Shown here piece after piece: positions 37,443 through 46,656 of a stretch of DNA of 64,000 nucleotides. The position numbers and the translations under genes were made by a program. Position 1 is the stretch's first letter, and every line of letters begins with the position of its first letter. Source of the DNA: Sphingobium sp. EM0848 (GTDB lineage Bacteria > Pseudomonadota > Alphaproteobacteria > Sphingomonadales > Sphingomonadaceae); the NCBI RefSeq assembly GCF_013375555.1, contig NZ_JABXWB010000001.1, positions 2,108,001 to 2,172,000 on the forward strand, in the 5' to 3' direction. Below the pieces are notes generated by a model. That model was not told where the DNA came from. It worked only from the letters and a program-made list of their open reading frames with translations, and ran no database searches.

Positions 37443-37470
37443 CGTCATTCCCGCGCAGGCGGGAATGACG
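37443..37470. repeat. REP-like palindrome between convergent genes
   Basis: CGTCATTCCCGC and GCGGGAATGACG with loop GCAG: 12-bp perfect arms. It lies between the 3' ends of the serine hydrolase and metH, the usual site of such extragenic palindromes, and is a different type from those at 33.1 and 40.1 kb. No T-run, so not a classic terminator. Confidence 0.85.
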
Positions 37471-37474
37471 AGGC

Positions 37475-40075
37475 TCAATCCAGATTCGGCCGCAACCAGC
37501 GCTCCGCCGTGTCCAGATCGACCCCGCGCCGCCCGGCATAATCTTCCAGCTGATCGCGACCCACCCGCGCCACGCCGAAATATTCGGCCTGCGGATGCCC
37601 GAAATAGAATCCGCTGACCGCCGCCGTCGGCAGCATCGCAAAGCTCTCCGTCAGCGTGATCCCGGTCGCATGATGCGCGTCCAGCATATCGAACAGCAGC
37701 GGCTTCAGGCTATGCTCCGGGCAAGCCGGATAGCCCGGCGCCGGGCGGATGCCGCGATATTGCTCCTTGATCAGCGCCTCGTTGGTGAGCTGCTCGCCTT
37801 CGGCATAGCCCCAGAGCGCGGTGCGGACATAATGGTGCAGCCGCTCGGCAAAGGCTTCCGCCAGACGGTCCGCCAATGCCTTCAGAAGAATGTCCGAATA
37901 GTCATCGATCGCATTTTTGAACCGCGCCAGATGCGGCTCGATGCCGTGGATCGACACCGCAAAGCCGCCCATCCAATCGCCGTCATGGCTGATGAAGTCG
38001 GCAAGGCACATATTCGCCCGGCCCTCACGCTTCGCGATCTGCTGGCGCAACATCGGCAGGGTGATGTGTTTTTCGTCCTCTACATGGACGATGATGTCGT
38101 CGCCCTCGCGGCGGCAAGGCCACAGACCGCACACGCCGCGCGCCGTCAGCCATTTCTCGTTGACGATGCGGTCGAGCATCTTCTGCGCGTCGTTGAACAG
38201 GCTGGTCGCGCTTTCCCCGACCACCTCGTCTTCGAGGATCGCGGGATAATTACCCGCCAGCTCCCAGGCGCGGAAAAATGGCGTCCAGTCGATATAGTTG
38301 CGCAGGTCCTTGAGGTCCCAGTCCGGGAAGCGATGCACGCCGGGCAGGCGCGGCTTGCCGGGCTTCAGGCTCTCATCGATCTCGAAGGCATTGTCGCGCG
38401 CTTCCTCGATGGACAGCAGCTTGCTCTGCCCCTTGCCCTCGCGGGCGGCACGGACATGGGCGTAATCATCCTTGGTCTTGGCGACGAAATCGTCCTTCTG
38501 CGTTTCCGACACCAGAGCCGTCGCCACGCCGACCGCCCGGCTTGCGTCCAGCACATGCACCACCGGGCCGTCATAGGCTGGATCGATGCGCAGCGCCGTA
38601 TGCACCTTGGAGGTCGTCGCGCCGCCGATCAGCAGCGGCATGGTCATGTCGGCGCGCTGCATCTCGACCGCCACCGTCACCATCTCGTCCAGCGAGGGGG
38701 TGATGAGGCCCGACAGCCCGATCATATCGGCGTCATGATCGTTAGCCGCCTTGATGATGTCCTGCCAGGGCACCATCACGCCCATGTCGATCACCTCGAA
38801 GCCGTTGCACTGAAGCACGACGCCGACGATATTCTTGCCGATATCATGGACGTCGCCCTTGACCGTCGCCATGATGATCTTGCCCTTGCCCTTGGCGCCG
38901 GGTTCCTTTGCCGCTTCGATGAAGGGCAGCAGATGCGCCACCGCCTTCTTCATGACGCGCGCAGATTTGACGACCTGCGGCAGGAACATCTTGCCCGCGC
39001 CGAACAGGTCGCCGACCACGTTCATGCCGTCCATCAGCGGTCCTTCGATCACCTCGATCGGCTTGGCGGCGGCAAGGCGGGCTTCCTCGGTATCCTCGAC
39101 CACATACATGTCGATGCCCTTGACCAGCGCATGCTCCAGCCGCTTGGCGACGGGCCAGCCGCGCCATTCCTGCGAGGCCTTTTCGGCGGCGGCATCCTTG
39201 CCCTTGAAGCTCTCGGCCAGCGCGACCAGCCGCTCTCCGGCTTCGGGATCGCTGTTCAGCAGCACATCCTCGCATGCCTTGCGCAGCGCGGGGTCGATGG
39301 CGTCATAGACGTCAAGCTGACCCGCATTGACGATCGCCATGTCCAGCCCCGCCGGAATGGCGTGGTAGAGGAACACCGAGTGCATCGCCCGCCGCACTGG
39401 CTCATTGCCGCGGAAAGAGAAGGAGAAGTTCGACAGCCCGCCCGAAATATGGACATGCGGGCAGCGCGCCTTGATCTCCCGGCAGGCCTCGATGAAGTCG
39501 ACGCCGTAGTTGTTGTGCTCCTCGATCCCGGTCGCGACGGCGAAGATATTGGGGTCGAAGATGATGTCCTCGGGCGGGAAGCCGATGGTCATCAGCAGCT
39601 TATAGGCGCGCTCGCAAATCTCGACCTTGCGGGCCTTGGTGTCGGCCTGCCCGGTTTCGTCAAAGGCCATGACGACCACCGCCGCGCCATAGGCCATGCA
39701 GAGCCGGGCGTGATGCAGGAAAGCCTCTTCGCCCTCCTTCATGCTGATGGAATTGACGACCGGCTTGCCGCTGACACACTTCAGGCCCGCCTCGATCACT
39801 TCCCACTTCGAACTGTCGATCATCACCGGAACGCGGCTGATATCCGGTTCCGAGGTCATGAGCTTGAGGAAAGTCGTCATCGCCTCGACCGCGTCGAGCA
39901 GGCCCTCGTCCATGTTGACGTCCACGATCTGCGCGCCGTTCTCCACCTGATCGCGGGCGATGTCGATCGCGGCGGCATAGTCGCCCGCCATGATCAGCTT
40001 CTTGAACTTGGCCGAACCGGTGACGTTGGTGCGCTCACCGATGTTGACGAAAGTGGCGGTGGAGGTCTGGGTCAT
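37475..40075 (-). CDS. metH: Cobalamin-dependent methionine synthase, C-terminal subunit
   Basis: 866 residues holding the folate (pterin), cap, B12 and activation domains of MetH. The start [19 protein letters not shown] is the pterin-binding domain; [20 protein letters not shown] holds the Asp-x-His-x-x-Gly lower-ligand motif of cobalamin; RALYPACPEH-like [14 protein letters not shown] is the activation domain. The homocysteine domain is in the separate upstream gene, a split also seen in other alphaproteobacteria such as Caulobacter. ATG at 40075. Confidence 0.93.
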   Translation of the reverse strand: MTQTSTATFVNIGERTNVTGSAKFKKLIMAGDYAAAIDIARDQVENGAQIVDVNMDEGLLDAVEAMTTFLKLMTSEPDISRVPVMIDSSKWEVIEAGLKCVSGKPVVNSISMKEGEEAFLHHARLCMAYGAAVVVMAFDETGQADTKARKVEICERAYKLLMTIGFPPEDIIFDPNIFAVATGIEEHNNYGVDFIEACREIKARCPHVHISGGLSNFSFSFRGNEPVRRAMHSVFLYHAIPAGLDMAIVNAGQLDVYDAIDPALRKACEDVLLNSDPEAGERLVALAESFKGKDAAAEKASQEWRGWPVAKRLEHALVKGIDMYVVEDTEEARLAAAKPIEVIEGPLMDGMNVVGDLFGAGKMFLPQVVKSARVMKKAVAHLLPFIEAAKEPGAKGKGKIIMATVKGDVHDIGKNIVGVVLQCNGFEVIDMGVMVPWQDIIKAANDHDADMIGLSGLITPSLDEMVTVAVEMQRADMTMPLLIGGATTSKVHTALRIDPAYDGPVVHVLDASRAVGVATALVSETQKDDFVAKTKDDYAHVRAAREGKGQSKLLSIEEARDNAFEIDESLKPGKPRLPGVHRFPDWDLKDLRNYIDWTPFFRAWELAGNYPAILEDEVVGESATSLFNDAQKMLDRIVNEKWLTARGVCGLWPCRREGDDIIVHVEDEKHITLPMLRQQIAKREGRANMCLADFISHDGDWMGGFAVSIHGIEPHLARFKNAIDDYSDILLKALADRLAEAFAERLHHYVRTALWGYAEGEQLTNEALIKEQYRGIRPAPGYPACPEHSLKPLLFDMLDAHHATGITLTESFAMLPTAAVSGFYFGHPQAEYFGVARVGRDQLEDYAGRRGVDLDTAERWLRPNLD

Positions 40076-40088
40076 TTCAATTCTCACT

Positions 40089-40123
40089 CCCCTCCCGCAA
40101 GCGGGAGGGGTTGGGGGTGGGCC
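40089..40123 (+). repeat. REP palindrome A in the metH gap
   Basis: CCCCTCCCGC and GCGGGAGGGG around AA, then TTGGGGGTGGGCC. Same family and orientation as the left copy at 33103. Confidence 0.88.
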
Positions 40124-40145
40124 TTCTTGGGGCAGCGCCTAGACC

Positions 40146-40183
40146 GGCCCACCCCCTAGCCCCCTCCCGCCTGCGGGAGGGGG
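40146..40183 (-). repeat. REP palindrome B in the metH gap, inverted
   Basis: GGCCCACCCCC tail first, then CCCCCTCCCGC and GCGGGAGGGGG around CT. With copy A it forms a head-to-head pair separated by 22 bases, without a gene between them. Confidence 0.88.
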
Positions 40184-40190
40184 AACAATC

Positions 40191-41237
40191 TTACGCCGCG
40201 ATATGCATCGGTTCGAGGCCAGCCAAGCGCGTCACCACCGGTAGTTCCGGTACGACGCGAGGCTTATGCCCCGCCAGCGCCTTCGCCACCGCACCGATAT
40301 GCGCAGGCGTCGTGCCACAGCAGCCGCCGACCATATTGACCAGCCCCTCATCCACCCACTGGCGGATCAGCGAAGCCGTCGTTTCCGGCAACTCATCATA
40401 TTGCCCCAATTCATTGGGCAACCCCGCATTGGGATAAGCCAGGATCAGCGTATCGGCATTCTTCGCCAGTTCGGAGAGATAGGGCCGCAGCAAATCCGCC
40501 CCGAAGGCGCAGTTCACCCCGATGGTGAGCGGCTTCAAATGCCGCAGCGAATACCAGAAGGCATTGATCGTATGCCCCGACAGGTTCCGCCCCGACATAT
40601 CGGTGATGGTGAAGCTCAGCATCAACGGCACAGGCCGTCCCGCCGCCGCCTCGGCCTCGCGCGCGGCCATGCCCGCCGCCTTGGCGTTCAGCGTATCAAA
40701 GCAGGTCTCGACCAGCAAAAAGTCCACCCCACCCTCGATCAGCGCATCGCACTGCTCGCGATAGTCCGCCTTCAGCGTATCATAATCGACCTCGCGATAA
40801 GCCGGATCGTTGACGTCCGGAGAGATCGACAAAGTCTTGTTCGTCGGCCCGATCGACCCCGCCACGAAACGCGGCCGCCCATCCTTCGCCGTCGCCGCCT
40901 CGCACGCCTTGCGCGCGATCTGGGCAGCGGCGACGTTGATCTCCCGCACCAGATGCTCGCAGCCATAGTCGGCCATGGCGATCTTGGTGGACGAGAAGGT
41001 GTTCGTCTCGATCATGTCCGCCCCGGCATTGAGATAGGCGGTGTGAATGCCCTCGACGATATCCGGCCGCGTCAGGCAGAGCAGGTCATTATTGCCCTTC
41101 TGATCCTTCGCCAGATCGAGCGACCCGCGATAATCCGCCTCGGTCAGCCCATGTTTCTGGATCGACGTGCCGTAGCCGCCGTCGAAAATCATGATCTTTT
41201 CCGCCGCCACGGCGCGGAAGCGTTCCTCGGCGGTCAT
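40191..41237 (-). CDS. metH: Methionine synthase, N-terminal homocysteine-binding subunit
   Basis: 348 residues of the homocysteine S-methyltransferase barrel: [33 protein letters not shown]-like [13 protein letters not shown] and the zinc Cys pair [13 protein letters not shown], with the earlier Cys in the NCAFG. It supplies the methyl acceptor for the separate B12 subunit downstream. The frame is open far upstream, but MTAEERF at 41237 is the family start; it overlaps the metF stop by 4 bases. Confidence 0.94.
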   Translation of the reverse strand: MTAEERFRAVAAEKIMIFDGGYGTSIQKHGLTEADYRGSLDLAKDQKGNNDLLCLTRPDIVEGIHTAYLNAGADMIETNTFSSTKIAMADYGCEHLVREINVAAAQIARKACEAATAKDGRPRFVAGSIGPTNKTLSISPDVNDPAYREVDYDTLKADYREQCDALIEGGVDFLLVETCFDTLNAKAAGMAAREAEAAAGRPVPLMLSFTITDMSGRNLSGHTINAFWYSLRHLKPLTIGVNCAFGADLLRPYLSELAKNADTLILAYPNAGLPNELGQYDELPETTASLIRQWVDEGLVNMVGGCCGTTPAHIGAVAKALAGHKPRVVPELPVVTRLAGLEPMHIAA

Positions 41238-42169
41238 GCCGTCTTCTCCAATGTCGCCGGCCGCAGCCCGAGCAGATGACAGATCGCATAGCTCAGTTCC
41301 GCCCGGTTGAGCGTATAGAAATGAAAGTCGCGGACCCCGCCCGCATAAAGCTTGCGGCACAGCTCCGCCGCCAGCGTCGCGGACACGAGCTGCCGCGCGG
41401 CGGGCAGGTCGTCCAGCCCCTCGAACAGCTTGCCCATCCAGCCGGGCACATCGGTGTTGCACATGGCGGACATGCGCTGGACCGCCGCGAAATTGCTGAC
41501 CGGCATGATGCCCGGAATGATGTCCGCGTCGATCCCCGCCGCCGCCACCGTATCGCGGAAACGGAAGAAGGTATCCGGCTCGAAGAAGAATTGCGTGATC
41601 GCCCGCGTCGCGCCCGCATCCAGCTTGCGCTTCAAATTGTCGATATCGCTCTGCGCGCTCAAGGCATCCGGATGGGTCTCGGGATAAGCCGCCACCGAAA
41701 TCTCGAACGGATGGCGCTTGACCAGCCCCGCGACCAGCTCCGCCGCGCCCTTGTAGCCCTCAGGATGTGGCTCGAACTTCGCGCCCATTTCCGGCGGATC
41801 GCCCCGCAGCGCCACGATATGCCGCACGCCCGCTTCCCAATAGGCGTCGACCACCTCGTCAATCTCGGCCTTGCTAGCCGCCACGCAGGTCAGATGCGCC
41901 GCCGCCGACAGCGGCGTTTCCTTCGCGATCCGCGCCACCGTATTGTGCGTCCGCTCCCGCGTCGAACCGCCCGCACCATAGGTCACCGACACGAATTTCG
42001 GCGCCAGCGGCGTCAGCGTCTGGATCGCGGACCAGAGCTGCTCCTCCATCTTTTCCGTCTTGGGCGGGAAGAATTCGAAGCTCACATTCAGGTCGCCCGC
42101 CAGATCGGCATAGAGCGGCGCATCCAGCGCGCGCCGGGCCTCTTCGACGGAGGGGAAGGAAAGAGTCAT
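41234..42169 (-). CDS. metF: Methylenetetrahydrofolate reductase
   Basis: Makes 5-methyl-THF, the methyl donor for MetH. 311 residues: VSFEFFPPKTEKMEEQLW, FVSVTYGAGGSTRERT, HLTCVAASKAEID, ALRGDPPEMG and QFFFEPDTFFRF. Chosen start ATG at 42169, which overlaps the sahR stop; the extra upstream residues are not conserved. Encoded between its regulator and the metH pair. Confidence 0.96.
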   Translation of the reverse strand: MTLSFPSVEEARRALDAPLYADLAGDLNVSFEFFPPKTEKMEEQLWSAIQTLTPLAPKFVSVTYGAGGSTRERTHNTVARIAKETPLSAAAHLTCVAASKAEIDEVVDAYWEAGVRHIVALRGDPPEMGAKFEPHPEGYKGAAELVAGLVKRHPFEISVAAYPETHPDALSAQSDIDNLKRKLDAGATRAITQFFFEPDTFFRFRDTVAAAGIDADIIPGIMPVSNFAAVQRMSAMCNTDVPGWMGKLFEGLDDLPAARQLVSATLAAELCRKLYAGGVRDFHFYTLNRAELSYAICHLLGLRPATLEKTA

Positions 42170-43137
42170 GCGGAAAGTCGTCCTTCGATTGGCAAGACAC
42201 GGGCGCCCCGACGACGCCCCAGCCATAATTGTACCGTCAGTTCCTGGCCGGGCAGCACCTCCACCCGCTCCAGTTCCAGGCCCGCATCCGCGAACCAGCT
42301 TTCGATCTGCTCGTCGGAAAAGCCCAGACGCGCATGCTGGTCGCGCAATCTGAGTTCCTCCCGTTCATGCGCCGCGAAATCCGCGATCAGCACCCGGCCT
42401 CCGGATGCCGTGACCCGCGCTGCTTCGGCGATGACCGCCTCCGGCGCCTGCGCATAGTGCAATACCTGATGCAGCACCACCGTGTCGACGCTGCCCGGCT
42501 CCAGCGGCAGCGCGGCGAAATCGCCCAGCACCAGCGCATATTTGTCCCCCGCATCATGGGGCAGCTTGGCGCGGGCCAGCCGCAGCATATCGGGACTGCG
42601 GTCCAGCGCCGTCACCTGATCCGCCGCCGGACCGAACAGTTCGATCATCCGCCCCGTGCCGGTGCCGATATCCAGCAGATGCCCGATCGGTTCCTGCCCA
42701 AGCAGAGCCGTCATCGCGCTTTCCACATCGCCTTCCGGCACATGGAGCGACCGGATCGCGTCCCACAGCTCGGCATGTTCGGCAAAATAGCTTTCCGCCG
42801 CCTGCGCTCGATCCGCACGCACCGCCGCCAACCGGGCAAGGTCGGCCTTCTGCCACAAATCCTCGCTCTCGGACGGCGCGAGCTGATCGAAAAGCGCCCA
42901 GAAAGGAGCGATTTCCGCCCTTTTGCCGAGCCGCAGGAAAACCCAGTTGCCTTCCTTGCGCCGCTCGACCAGACCGGCTTCGGCGAGGATACGGACATGA
43001 CGCGACACGCGCGGCTGGCTCTGCCCAACGACCTGGGCGATCTCGCCCACGGCCAATTCCATCGCGCGCAGAAGATAGATGATGCGCAGCCGCGTCGGGT
43101 CGCCCAATGCCCGGAAAATGTCGAGTGCCACGCTCAT
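42166..43137 (-). CDS. sahR: ArsR-family regulator fused to SAM-methyltransferase domain (SahR-like)
   Basis: 323 residues. The N-terminal 80 residues are an ArsR winged helix (LGDPTRLRIIYLLRAMELAV, SQPRVSRHVRILAEAGLVER). After a linker comes a class I methyltransferase fold (LLDIGTGTGRMIELF, VTALDRSPDMLRLA, VVLHQVLHYAQAPE). This two-part design is that of SahR, which senses S-adenosylhomocysteine and represses methionine-cycle genes in proteobacteria. Being first in an operon with metF and both metH parts, and with a dyad just upstream, it most likely controls this operon and itself. The ATG at 43137 is used; 12 further codons are open upstream. Confidence 0.88.
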   Translation of the reverse strand: MSVALDIFRALGDPTRLRIIYLLRAMELAVGEIAQVVGQSQPRVSRHVRILAEAGLVERRKEGNWVFLRLGKRAEIAPFWALFDQLAPSESEDLWQKADLARLAAVRADRAQAAESYFAEHAELWDAIRSLHVPEGDVESAMTALLGQEPIGHLLDIGTGTGRMIELFGPAADQVTALDRSPDMLRLARAKLPHDAGDKYALVLGDFAALPLEPGSVDTVVLHQVLHYAQAPEAVIAEAARVTASGGRVLIADFAAHEREELRLRDQHARLGFSDEQIESWFADAGLELERVEVLPGQELTVQLWLGRRRGARVLPIEGRLSA

Positions 43138-43146
43138 GAAAGGATC

Positions 43147-43166
43147 ATATAAAGAAATCTTTATAT
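43147..43166. promoter_or_regulatory. Probable SahR operator
   Basis: ATATAAAG and CTTTATAT form a perfect 20-bp dyad with a 4-base centre, 10 bases before the sahR start. ArsR-family dimers bind such AT-rich dyads, and this one stands out in GC-rich DNA. Repression when SAH is low or high is inferred from the SahR family. Confidence 0.75.
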
Positions 43167-43351
43167 ACGTCAATGGCCGTCCCGATCAGAGGCTCAATGG
43201 CCCTTCCGTCCCCGAATCACGGGCTTAACGCATGATTGGGATTGCCATGAGTCGCCCAAAGCATTACGAATCGCGGCGCAGACGCAATGGGGGGTGAACT
43301 TTTCTCCGAGAGTGGTCTGCACGTTTTTTATTCTCAGAGAGGGGTTAACCC

Positions 43352-43579
43352 ATGACCAAGTCGATTGCTCTTTCGCTCGTTCTCGCCGCCTCGCTCGGTC
43401 TGGCTGCTTGCTCGGGCCATGCCGACAACGCTGCCAATGCTGCTGCGAACGCTGCTGACAACGCTTCGAATGCTGCCGACAACGCCATGAACGCCGCGAT
43501 GAATGCTGCCAGCAACGCCACCAACGCTGCTTCGAACGCCACCAACGCTGCTTCGAACGCCGCTTCGAACGCGATGTAA
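43352..43579 (+). CDS. Asn/Ala-repeat small lipoprotein
   Basis: 75 residues. A signal peptide (MTKSIALSLVLAASLGLAAC) with lipobox LAAC leads to a mature part made almost only of NAA, NAS, NAT and NAM triplets, such as SNATNAASNATNAASNAA. The period of about 3-4 residues gives a helix with an Asn face. No family is recognised; it may be an Lpp-like filler or entericidin-like peptide. It has GAGAGGGG upstream and a strong terminator after it, so it is a real and probably well expressed single-gene unit. Confidence 0.75.
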   Translation: MTKSIALSLVLAASLGLAACSGHADNAANAAANAADNASNAADNAMNAAMNAASNATNAASNATNAASNAASNAM

Positions 43580-43607
43580 TTCCCGCCTCAAGGGAATGTC
43601 TGGAATG

Positions 43608-43638
43608 GGCCGCGCCGGCAACGGTGCGGCCTTTTTCT
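43608..43638 (+). terminator. Terminator of the Asn/Ala-repeat lipoprotein gene
   Basis: GGCCGCGCCG and CGGTGCGGCC pair around a GCAA loop and run into TTTTTCTT. Confidence 0.87.
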
Positions 43639-43714
43639 TATGCACACGACAAAAAGGAAGGGCCGCCCCAGCGGAGCGACCCTCACCCTTCTGCCATCCG
43701 GTGAAACCGCCGGA

Positions 43715-44128
43715 TCAGCAATCCCGGTCGATCGCGCGACCGGCCAGCGCACCTACACCCGCGCCAATGATGGCGCCCGTGGTGCCGTCGCCCCGACGGC
43801 CATAACGGCCGCTGCCCTTGCCGACTTCATTGCCCAACAGGCCACCGGCGATCGCACCGATGATGGTGCCGCCCGTACCATTGCTCCGGCAGCGATAGCC
43901 GCCGCGATAACCCCGATAGCCACGATAATAGCCATCGCGATAATAGCCGCCGCCCCGGTAATAACCGTCGCGATAACCCCGATAGCCCCGGTCGCCGCGA
44001 TAATAATCGCCGCGCTCATAATGACGGCCCCAGCCGCCGTCCGCCATGGCCGGCGTCGTGGTGACGGCAAAGGATGCAGCACCCATGGCCAGCGCCGCCC
44101 CCAGATTGATCAAGAATTTGGTCTTCAT
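43715..44128 (-). CDS. Glycine-zipper 2TM-domain protein with Tyr/Arg/Gly repeats
   Basis: 137 residues from ATG 44128 (AGGAG 7 bases upstream). A cleavable signal peptide ends near TTPAMA. Then about 45 residues of YRG/GYR repeats (RGDRGYRGYRDGYYRGGGYY), then a glycine-zipper segment (GTIIGAIAGGLLGNEVGKG and GAIIGAGVGALAGRAID) of the 17-kDa surface-antigen type. Probably outer-membrane associated. The single Cys is the last residue (RDC). Confidence 0.85.
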   Translation of the reverse strand: MKTKFLINLGAALAMGAASFAVTTTPAMADGGWGRHYERGDYYRGDRGYRGYRDGYYRGGGYYRDGYYRGYRGYRGGYRCRSNGTGGTIIGAIAGGLLGNEVGKGSGRYGRRGDGTTGAIIGAGVGALAGRAIDRDC

Positions 44129-44360
44129 GGCGTTGCTCCTCACTATGCCATCGATCCCCGGCGCACCTTCCAAAGAGGGACTCGCCATCGATTGAAGCCC
44201 TTTTGCCCGATTCGCGTTGAGCCGAGCCTGAATGGCGATGACAGCCATTGTTCAGCAAAGCCGGCCATGTCGCCAACGAGCCATTATCGCGCTTTCGAGA
44301 CCTGAATCCAACCGTCGAAAAGGCTGCAACGGGGCGGATATTGCCCTATGGCCAGGGACG

Positions 44361-45344
44361 ATGCGCCGAATCCTGATCGTCCTGCTGCTCGCGATCCTGC
44401 TCCTGCCAGCGCCGCACAAGAACAAGCCTGAACTGTTCGCTCCCGGCCCTCTGCTGGTGTCGGCGCGAGCCCTTCCGCTCAGTTCCGTCGATCCGGGGCT
44501 GCGCCAGCTGGGCCGCCTCACTTATCTGGGCGGCTGGCAGCTCAGCAGCCCCCAGCACGGCTTTGGAGGCATCTCCTCGCTGCTGGCCGAACCGGACGGA
44601 CAGATATTGGCGCTCAGCGATTCCGGCACGCTGATGGGCTTCCACATCGGCCCAGGCAGACCCGCGCGCCATCCTTTCATCGCGCCGCTGCCCATTCGCC
44701 CGCAGGACCGCGACAAGCCCTGGTGGGCATGGGATTCGGAAAGCCTGACCCATGATCCGGCGACGGACCGCTATTGGGTCGGCTTCGAACTGCAACAGAA
44801 AATATGCCGCTATGCCCCCGGTTTCGCGCGGGTGGAGGCCTGCCGCGTCTGGCCGGAGATCGAGGCATGGCCCGAAACCGGCTCGATCGAATCGCTCGCC
44901 CGCCTGCCCGATGGACGCTTTCTGGCGATCGCTGAAATGGGCATGACCGCCGACGGCAGCCATGACACGCTGCTCTTCTCCGACGATCCGGCAGAGACCA
45001 ATACGCCCGCCCCCCTACACCTGCGCTACGTGCCGCCGCGCGGCTACCGCCCGACCGACGCGGTGGCGCTGGACGACCGGCATCTGCTGGTGCTGAATCG
45101 GCGGCTGACGGTGCAGGACCTGTTCACCGCGACGCTGGCGGTCATCGAACTGCCGGAAAGGCCCCGCCCCGGCGACCGGCTGAAGGCGCAGACCCTCATC
45201 CGGCTCGCCCCGCCGCTATTGGCTGATAATTTCGAAGGGCTGGCGCTCAGCCGGGAAGGCAACCGCCGGATCGTCTGGATCGCATCCGACGACAATCACG
45301 AATTTTTCCAGCGCACCCTGCTGCTGAAGTTCGCGCTGGATTAA
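44361..45344 (+). CDS. Esterase-like activity of phytase family protein
   Basis: 327 residues. Signal peptide or anchor at the start (RRILIVLLLAILLLP). The rest is a beta-propeller-like region with GGISSLLAEPDGQILALSDSG, WWAWDSESLTHDPATDRYWV, IESLARLPDGRFLAIAE and NFEGLALSREGN, matching the 'esterase-like activity of phytase' domain. Exported; substrate unknown. ATG at 44361 with AGGGA upstream; the open frame above it is not part of the family. Confidence 0.82.
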   Translation: MRRILIVLLLAILLLPAPHKNKPELFAPGPLLVSARALPLSSVDPGLRQLGRLTYLGGWQLSSPQHGFGGISSLLAEPDGQILALSDSGTLMGFHIGPGRPARHPFIAPLPIRPQDRDKPWWAWDSESLTHDPATDRYWVGFELQQKICRYAPGFARVEACRVWPEIEAWPETGSIESLARLPDGRFLAIAEMGMTADGSHDTLLFSDDPAETNTPAPLHLRYVPPRGYRPTDAVALDDRHLLVLNRRLTVQDLFTATLAVIELPERPRPGDRLKAQTLIRLAPPLLADNFEGLALSREGNRRIVWIASDDNHEFFQRTLLLKFALD

Positions 45345-45382
45345 CGCCGATGCGGTGCATTTAATCATCTATGACAAATACG

Positions 45383-45410
45383 CAAAAAAGCGGCCCGTCA
45401 CCGGACCGCT
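45383..45410 (-). terminator. Terminator of rpmB (minus strand)
   Basis: On the minus strand AGCGGTCCGG and the complementary GGGCCGCT stem are followed by TTTTTTG. Confidence 0.83.
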
Positions 45411-45434
45411 CCTGTGCGAACGAATCGAAAGCAA

Positions 45435-45728
45435 TCAGGCTGCGACGGCAGCCTTCTTCTTCACGATATCACGCTTCAGGCGGCGAGCCTTCAGCGAGAG
45501 CTTGTCGTCGCTGGTCTTCAGCAGCCAGTTGTCCAGGCCACCATTATGCTCGACCGAACGCAGACCATGGGTCGACACGCGCAGCTTCACGGTCGTTTCC
45601 AGCGCTTCGGAGATCAGCGACACGTTCTGCAGGTTGGGCAGGAACACACGCTTGGTCTTGTTATTGGCGTGGGAAACATTGTGACCCACCTGGCGGCCCT
45701 TGCCGGTCAGCTCGCAAATGCGCGACAT
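45435..45728 (-). CDS. rpmB: 50S ribosomal protein L28
   Basis: 97 residues with [35 protein letters not shown] and the basic end [13 protein letters not shown]. The ATG at 45728 starts the family-conserved SRICELTGK. Single-gene unit with its own terminator. Confidence 0.96.
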   Translation of the reverse strand: MSRICELTGKGRQVGHNVSHANNKTKRVFLPNLQNVSLISEALETTVKLRVSTHGLRSVEHNGGLDNWLLKTSDDKLSLKARRLKRDIVKKKAAVAA

Positions 45729-45876
45729 AGTCAATCAACCTTGTAATTCGGGTTCGTTCGGAAAGCGGCGCCGATAACGGGATTTCCTCCCGCCGTCAAC
45801 CCGCCGAGAGCCATTCCGGGCCACAACCCTTCCCGACTCATGAGTGTTGCTGTCCCATAACGGATAGGAAGCGGAA

Positions 45877-46087
45877 ATGCGATTCATTGGTGGCCTGTTG
45901 CCGGTCGTGCCGCTGGTGCTGGCCGGCGGGCTTCATCGACCTGCAGAAAACGCAGGAAGGACGCCTGCCCGAAGTCGCGATCAAGGGCGGCCAACTGCCC
46001 AAATATGAGGCCAGCGTGGCCAGGGTCGAAGTCGGCAGGCGCAAGGAAACGGTGGAGGGGCCCACGGCAGAGGTGAAAAAGCCCTGA
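45877..46087 (+). pseudogene. Small membrane/exported protein split by a frameshift
   Basis: After a good ribosome-binding site (GGAAG) the ATG at 45877 begins a hydrophobic segment (MRFIGGLLPVVPLVLAGG). Near 45930 coding potential moves to another frame: FIDLQKTQEGRLPEVAIKGG, then QLPKYEASVARVEVGRRKE and a final AEVKKP*. The two parts together resemble a short sphingomonad protein with an N-terminal anchor and a VAKVEVGTKKETVEV-like tail. Either the gene is broken or there is a 1-base error. Confidence 0.55.
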
Positions 46088-46124
46088 TTTTCCCTTTCCG
46101 GGCCGATGCTGTAAGGGCGGACGC

Positions 46125-46583
46125 ATGTCATCGCCCTTCCCCCTGCCCGATCCCATGCGACGCGCTCTGGACCTCGCCCGCGCCGCGCAGGATGCCGGTG
46201 AAGTGCCGATCGGGGCCGTCATCACGCTCGACGGCCGGATCATCGGCGAGGGAGAGAATCGCAACCGCCGCGACAACGACCCCACCGCCCATGCCGAAAT
46301 GGTCGCGATTCGCGCTGCCGCCGCGCATATCGGCGATTTCCGCCTGACCGGCTGCGACCTTTGGGTAACGCTGGAGCCTTGTCCGATGTGCGCGGGCGCG
46401 ATCTCGCACGCGCGTATCGCCCGGCTCTATTATGCCGCGTCTGACCCCAAGGGCGGCGCCATCGAACAGGGGCCACGGCTCTTCACCCAGCCGCAATGCC
46501 TGCACCGGCCCGAAGTCTATGGCGACCTTGCCGCTGCCGAGGCCTCAGCGTTGCTGCGGGACTTTTTCGTCGCCCGGCGCTGA
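46125..46583 (+). CDS. tadA: tRNA-specific adenosine deaminase
   Basis: Deaminates A34 to inosine in tRNA-Arg(ACG). 152 residues; zinc motif HAEMVAIR with the proton-shuttle Glu, and PCPMCAGAISHARI with the two Cys ligands. Typical length. Confidence 0.94.
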   Translation: MSSPFPLPDPMRRALDLARAAQDAGEVPIGAVITLDGRIIGEGENRNRRDNDPTAHAEMVAIRAAAAHIGDFRLTGCDLWVTLEPCPMCAGAISHARIARLYYAASDPKGGAIEQGPRLFTQPQCLHRPEVYGDLAAAEASALLRDFFVARR

Positions 46584-46586
46584 CCA

Positions 46587-46645
46587 GAGCGACGCGAAAA
46601 AGTGGGCGCGGGTTTTTGCCCAAAAGATGCTCGACAAAAATGACG
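46587..46645. repeat. Dispersed AAAAAGTGGG repeat, copy 1
   Basis: GAAAAAGTGGGCGCGGGTTT and CCCAAAAGATGC. Shares AAAAAGTGGG, a short C/G centre, and GGTTTTT with 50921-50968. Confidence 0.6.
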
Positions 46646-46656
46646 GCATACCGCGA

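Noticed and set aside
37443..37470. Perfect palindrome as intrinsic terminator
   Set aside because: No T-run on either side; it fits an extragenic REP instead.
33103..40183. CRISPR array or tandem repeats made of the GC-rich palindromes
   Set aside because: Only two pairs, far apart, in inverted orientation; no regular spacing.
43138..43351. SAM or SAH riboswitch upstream of the methionine operon
   Set aside because: The start codon of sahR lies only 10 bases from the dyad, leaving no room for a riboswitch in the leader; protein control fits.
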